From Gammaproteobacteria bacterium (lineage in GTDB: Bacteria > Pseudomonadota > Gammaproteobacteria > JALTLT01): a stretch of DNA of 9,024 bases. The notes below the pieces were generated by a model that had not been told where the DNA came from, ran no database searches, and worked only from the letters and a program-made list of their open reading frames with translations. Positions 5,636-9,024 of the stretch are shown piece by piece. The stretch is taken from NCBI GenBank assembly GCA_027001815.1, contig JALTLT010000474.1, positions 1-9,024 on the forward strand. Direction: 5' to 3'. A program made the translations under genes and the position numbers. Positions within the stretch are counted from its first letter, which is position 1. Every line of letters starts with the position of its first letter.

Positions 5636-6589
5636 ATGCTCATCAGAACACCTCGTCGCGGGGACCCGGAACCGTCGGAGATCACACCCGAGAAGCTGTA
5701 CCGCGATCGTCGCCGCTTCATCGGCGCCTCGCTGGCCTCGGGCATGATGGCGCTGGCGGGAGGGGGTGGAGCGGCCCCCCTTCCGCAGCCGGGTGCCCGG
5801 TTCGTGCAGGTGCCGAGGGGGGCCTTCGGCACCGACGAAACCCCGACCCCCCTGGAGAAGGTGACCCGCTACAACAACTTCTACGAATTCGGTACCGGCA
5901 AGGGGGATCCCGCGGTCCGGGCACGCGACTTCCAGCCTCGGCCATGGACGGTGACCATCGATGGGGAGGTGGAGCGGCCCGGCAGCTTCGACCTGGAGGA
6001 TCTGCTCAAACCGCACGCCTTCGAGGAGCGGATCTACCGTCTTCGCTGCGTGGAGGGATGGTCGATGGTGATTCCCTGGATCGGCTTCCCGCTCGGGAAT
6101 CTGCTGAAGCGCTTTCATCCCACCTCTCGAGCCCGCTATGTGGAATTCACCACCTTGCACGATCCCCGGCGGATGCCGGGGCAGAGGCGTGGCATCCTCG
6201 ACTGGCCCTATGTGGAGGGGTTGCGCATGGATGAGGCGATGCACCCCCTTACGATCCTCGCCGTGGGGCTCTACGACGAACTGCTGCCCAACCAGAACGG
6301 GGCTCCCCTGCGGCTGGTGGTTCCGTGGAAGTACGGTTTCAAGAGCATCAAGTCCATCGTCCGCATCCGCCTCGTGGAGCGGCAGCCGGAGACTACCTGG
6401 CACAAGGCGGCGCCCGAGGAGTACGGCTTCTACTCCAACGTCAATCCGGAGGTGGACCATCCGCGCTGGAGCCAGCGCAAGGAGCGACGCATCGGGGAGC
6501 TGTTCAAGCGTCCCACCCTGATGTTCAACGGCTATGCCGACCAGGTGGCCCACCTCTATGCCGGCATGGATCTGAGGAAATATTTTTGA
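5636..6589 (+). CDS. msrP: Periplasmic methionine sulfoxide reductase, catalytic subunit MsrP
   Basis: Molybdopterin enzyme of the sulfite-oxidase fold (formerly YedY) that reduces methionine sulfoxide in periplasmic proteins, with electrons from MsrQ. The 317 residues compare with 334 in E. coli. A twin-arginine signal is visible at 24-30 (DRRRFIG), followed by an Ala/Gly-rich hydrophobic stretch to about 47, so it should be exported folded by Tat. Cys138 in YRLRCVEGWS matches the Cys that coordinates molybdenum. Family segments YNNFYEFG, PWIGFPL, MPGQ, YVEGLRMDEAMHPLT, NGAPLRLVVPWKYGFK and VDHPRWSQ are all present in order. It is first in a two-gene operon, with msrQ starting two bases after its stop. 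In E. coli this system responds to hypochlorite stress; no regulatory site for that is visible here. Nothing suggests damage to the gene. Confidence 0.96.
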   Translation: MLIRTPRRGDPEPSEITPEKLYRDRRRFIGASLASGMMALAGGGGAAPLPQPGARFVQVPRGAFGTDETPTPLEKVTRYNNFYEFGTGKGDPAVRARDFQPRPWTVTIDGEVERPGSFDLEDLLKPHAFEERIYRLRCVEGWSMVIPWIGFPLGNLLKRFHPTSRARYVEFTTLHDPRRMPGQRRGILDWPYVEGLRMDEAMHPLTILAVGLYDELLPNQNGAPLRLVVPWKYGFKSIKSIVRIRLVERQPETTWHKAAPEEYGFYSNVNPEVDHPRWSQRKERRIGELFKRPTLMFNGYADQVAHLYAGMDLRKYF

Positions 6590-6591
6590 CC

Positions 6592-7218
6592 ATGGGCGCC
6601 GGGAGGTTCCGGTCCGGCTCCACACTGCCCGCCTGGCTGCTGGCGGCGGCGCCGCTCGCCCGGCTCGGCTGGGCGACGGTGAACGACTCCCTGGGTGCCA
6701 ACCCGGTGGAGGCCCTCGCTCACCAGACGGGCCTCTGGTCGCTGCGACTGCTCCTGCTCGCGCTGGCGATGACGCCGCTGCGTCGCCTCACCGGCTGGCG
6801 CTGGCCGCTGCGGGTGAGGCGCGCCTTTGGCGTGATGGCCTTTGTCTGGGCGCTGCTCCATTTCGCCATCTACCTGGTCCTCGACCAGGGGCTTGACCCG
6901 GTGGTGGTGTGGGAGGACGTGGTGAAGCGTCCCTTCATCACCGTCGGTTTCACCGCCCTCGTGCTGCTGGTGCCGCTGGCGGCCACCTCCACCGACGGCA
7001 TGATGCGGCGGCTGGGCGGACGGTGGAAGAGGCTCCACCGCCTCGCCTACGTGGTACCCGTGCTGGCGGTGCTCCACTTCGTCTGGCTGGTGAAGGCGGA
7101 TCTCCGCGAACCGCTGATCTATGCTGCGATCCTTGCGCTGCTGCTGGGCCTGCGCCTCCGGTGGTGGTTGGCGGGGCGTCCCGCCGCCTCCACGATTCAG
7201 ACCTCCAGTCGCTTGTAG
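6592..7218 (+). CDS. msrQ: Heme-binding membrane subunit MsrQ of the MsrPQ system
   Basis: Inner-membrane b-type heme protein (formerly YedZ, ferric-reductase-like family) that passes electrons from the respiratory chain or cytoplasmic flavin reductase to periplasmic MsrP. The 208 residues match the roughly 211 of E. coli MsrQ. The sequence is highly hydrophobic with about six membrane segments. His90 (LLHFAIY), His149 (RLHRLAY) and His162 (VLHFVWL) sit where the known heme-ligand histidines of the E. coli protein lie (91, 151, 164 as I recall them). Start ATG 6592 lies two bases after the msrP stop, so translation is probably coupled. A GAGGA at 6574-6578 is rather distant (13 bases). Its 3' end overlaps the end of the convergent ettA by 22 bases. 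Confidence 0.95.
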   Translation: MGAGRFRSGSTLPAWLLAAAPLARLGWATVNDSLGANPVEALAHQTGLWSLRLLLLALAMTPLRRLTGWRWPLRVRRAFGVMAFVWALLHFAIYLVLDQGLDPVVVWEDVVKRPFITVGFTALVLLVPLAATSTDGMMRRLGGRWKRLHRLAYVVPVLAVLHFVWLVKADLREPLIYAAILALLLGLRLRWWLAGRPAASTIQTSSRL

Positions 7219-8864
7219 CGGATCCGGTGGGGCTGCTCGGCCGCCTCGCCCAGCCGGCGCTTGCGATCCTCCTCGTAGTCCGCATAGTTGCCCTCGAACC
7301 ACTCCACGTGGCTGTCACCCTCGAAGGCGAGCATGTGGGTGGCCACGCGGTCGAGGAACCAGCGGTCATGGGAGATCACCACCACGCAGCCGGGAAACTC
7401 CAGGATCGCCTCCTCGAGGGCGCGAAGGGTCTCCACGTCCAGGTCGTTGGTCGGCTCATCCAGCAGCAGCACGTTGCCCCCGCTGCGCAGCAGCTTGGCC
7501 AGATGGACCCGGTTGCGTTCACCGCCCGACAGGTCCTTCACCCGCTTCTGCTGATCGGTGCCACGGAAGTTGAAACGGCTCACATAGGCGCGTGAATTGA
7601 TCTCGAAGTTGCCGATGGTGATGATGTCCTGGCCGTCGGAGATCTCCTCCCATACCGTCTTGTCGCCGTCCAGGCTGTCGCGGCTCTGATCCACGTAGGC
7701 GAGCTGGACGGTATCGCCGAAGCGCAGTTCCCCGCCGTCCGGCTGCTCCTGGCCCGTGAACATGCGGAAGAGGGTGGTCTTGCCGGCGCCGTTGGGGCCG
7801 ATCACGCCGACGATGCCGCCGCGCGGGAGGCTGAAGGAGAGGCCGTCGATGAGCAGGCGGTCGCCGAACCCCTTGCGCAGATTCTCCGCCTCGATGACCA
7901 GTTCGCCGAGCCGCGGGCCGGGGGGAATGAAGAGTTCGTTGGTCTCGTTGCGCTTCTGGTAGTCGGAGGAGGAGAGCTCCTCGAAGCGGGCCAGGCGCGC
8001 CTTGCTCTTGGCGTGGCGCCCCTTGGGGTTGGAGCGGACCCACTCCAGCTCCCGTTTCATCGCCTTGATGCGTGCCTGCTCCGCACGCTCCTCCTGTTCC
8101 AGGCGTTTCTCCTTCTGCTCAAGCCACGAGGAGTAGTTTCCCTCCCAGGGGATGCCGTGGCCGCGATCCAGCTCCAGGATCCAGCCCGCCACGTTGTCGA
8201 GGAAGTAGCGGTCGTGGGTGACCGCCACCACGGTGCCGGGATAGTCGTGGAGAAAGCGTTCCAGCCACGCCACCGACTCGGCATCCAGGTGGTTGGTGGG
8301 CTCGTCCAGCAGCAGCATGTCGGGTCGCGAGAGCAGCAGCCGGCAGAGGGCGACCCGGCGCCGTTCGCCCCCCGAGAGGGTGGTGACGTCCGCCTCCCAG
8401 GGGGGGAGCCGGAGTGCCTCTGCCGCGATCTCCAGGGTGCGTTCCAGGTTGTGGCCGTCGGCCGCCTGCAGGAGGTTCTCGAGCTTCGCCTGTTCGGCGG
8501 CGAGGGCATCGAAGTCGGCATCCGGCTCTGCGTAGGCGGCGTAGATCTCCTCCAGCCGCTGCTGGGCCTGCTTGATCTCCGCCAGTCCCTCCTCCACGTT
8601 GCCGCGCACGTCCTTGTCCGGGTCCAGTTCCGGCTCCTGGGGCAGATAGCCGATCTTGATCCCGGGCTGGGGGCGTGCCTCGCCGATGATATCGGTATCC
8701 AGCCCCGCCATGATCCGCAACAGGGTCGATTTGCCGGAACCGTTGAGCCCCAGCACACCGATCTTGGCGCCAGGGAAGAAGGAGAGCGAGATATCCTTGA
8801 GGATCTCGCGCTTGGGGGGCACGATCTTGCCCACCCCGTTCATGGTGTAGATGTACTGTGCCAT
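7197..8864 (-). CDS. ettA: Energy-dependent translational throttle protein EttA (ABC-F ATPase)
   Basis: Cytoplasmic ABC-F protein that binds the ribosomal E site and gates entry into elongation according to ATP/ADP ratio. At 555 residues it equals the E. coli protein in length. The first ATPase domain has Walker A GLNGSGKST (39-47), signature LSGGERRR and Walker B LLLDEPTNHLD with Glu188. A charged arm and linker (about 240-320, including WEGNYSSWLEQKEKRLEQEE) form the P-site tRNA interaction region. The second domain has GPNGAGKTT, LSGGERNR and LLLDEPTNDLD with Glu470. Both catalytic Glu positions coincide with the E. coli ones. The frame is open to 8975, but MAQYIYTMNGVGK from ATG 8864 is the conserved family N-terminus, so I chose it. 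Its ribosome-binding site is weak (ggac). There are no membrane segments, as expected for ABC-F. Confidence 0.97.
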   Translation of the reverse strand: MAQYIYTMNGVGKIVPPKREILKDISLSFFPGAKIGVLGLNGSGKSTLLRIMAGLDTDIIGEARPQPGIKIGYLPQEPELDPDKDVRGNVEEGLAEIKQAQQRLEEIYAAYAEPDADFDALAAEQAKLENLLQAADGHNLERTLEIAAEALRLPPWEADVTTLSGGERRRVALCRLLLSRPDMLLLDEPTNHLDAESVAWLERFLHDYPGTVVAVTHDRYFLDNVAGWILELDRGHGIPWEGNYSSWLEQKEKRLEQEERAEQARIKAMKRELEWVRSNPKGRHAKSKARLARFEELSSSDYQKRNETNELFIPPGPRLGELVIEAENLRKGFGDRLLIDGLSFSLPRGGIVGVIGPNGAGKTTLFRMFTGQEQPDGGELRFGDTVQLAYVDQSRDSLDGDKTVWEEISDGQDIITIGNFEINSRAYVSRFNFRGTDQQKRVKDLSGGERNRVHLAKLLRSGGNVLLLDEPTNDLDVETLRALEEAILEFPGCVVVISHDRWFLDRVATHMLAFEGDSHVEWFEGNYADYEEDRKRRLGEAAEQPHRIRYKRLEV

Positions 8865-9024
8865 GGTGTCCGTTCGACTGTGGGCCCGAGGGGCCGGAAG
8901 AGACGCGCGGGCGGGGGCCGCTGCCACCCTCCGCGGAAAGGGATCAATGTTACCGGCTCGCTGCGTGGGCGGCAATTCCGGGGGATGGGCGGCGCGGGGG
9001 TGGGGGCGTCGCGAGCCGTCATGG

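Noticed and set aside
8865..8975. 37-residue N-terminal extension of ettA
   Set aside because: The family N-terminus MAQYIYTM begins at 8864, giving exactly 555 residues. The extension is Pro/Arg/Ala-rich, as expected for translated GC-rich non-coding DNA.
8870..9024. Divergent gene start or ettA promoter at the right edge
   Set aside because: The ATG at 9021 has only one further base in the window, and no -35/-10 pair of usable spacing was found on either strand.

Overview
The window is GC-rich with closely packed genes. It carries a Tat-exported MsrP with its heme partner MsrQ, plus a full-length EttA. Together with the codon use this suggests a high-GC gammaproteobacterium, perhaps a Chromatiales- or Halomonas-like lineage. 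That placement is an inference from gene content; no rRNA or other phylogenetic marker is present.

Layout, left to right. (1) The 3' part of a secreted-type subtilisin-family (S8) serine protease runs in from the left edge and ends at 1445. It closes with a short tandem DAYLWF repeat. (2) A 627-base stretch without a credible gene (1446-2072) is unusually rich in inverted repeats. At least nine hairpins or palindromes lie there, two of them sharing a similar core, which looks like REP/terminator-type material. (3) A large membrane diguanylate cyclase (2073-5420) follows: signal peptide, 14 propeller motifs (probably two seven-bladed propellers), a Y_Y_Y domain, one membrane helix, a coiled coil and a GGDEF domain with intact active and inhibitory sites. 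(4) After a 215-base gap comes msrP-msrQ (5636-7218), an operon with only 2 bases between the genes. It repairs oxidised methionine in periplasmic proteins. (5) ettA (7197-8864) is on the minus strand and overlaps the end of msrQ tail to tail by 22 bases. The last 160 bases hold its GC-rich upstream region, where I could not place a promoter.

The genes do not form one pathway. The protease, the c-di-GMP sensor and MsrPQ all act at or beyond the cytoplasmic membrane, whereas EttA is a cytoplasmic ribosome factor. I found no CRISPR array, tRNA, rRNA, insertion sequence or phage gene. The least explained material is the hairpin cluster at 1446-2072 and the protease's repeat tail. The rest is conventional, and I do not see a convincing new multi-gene system here.
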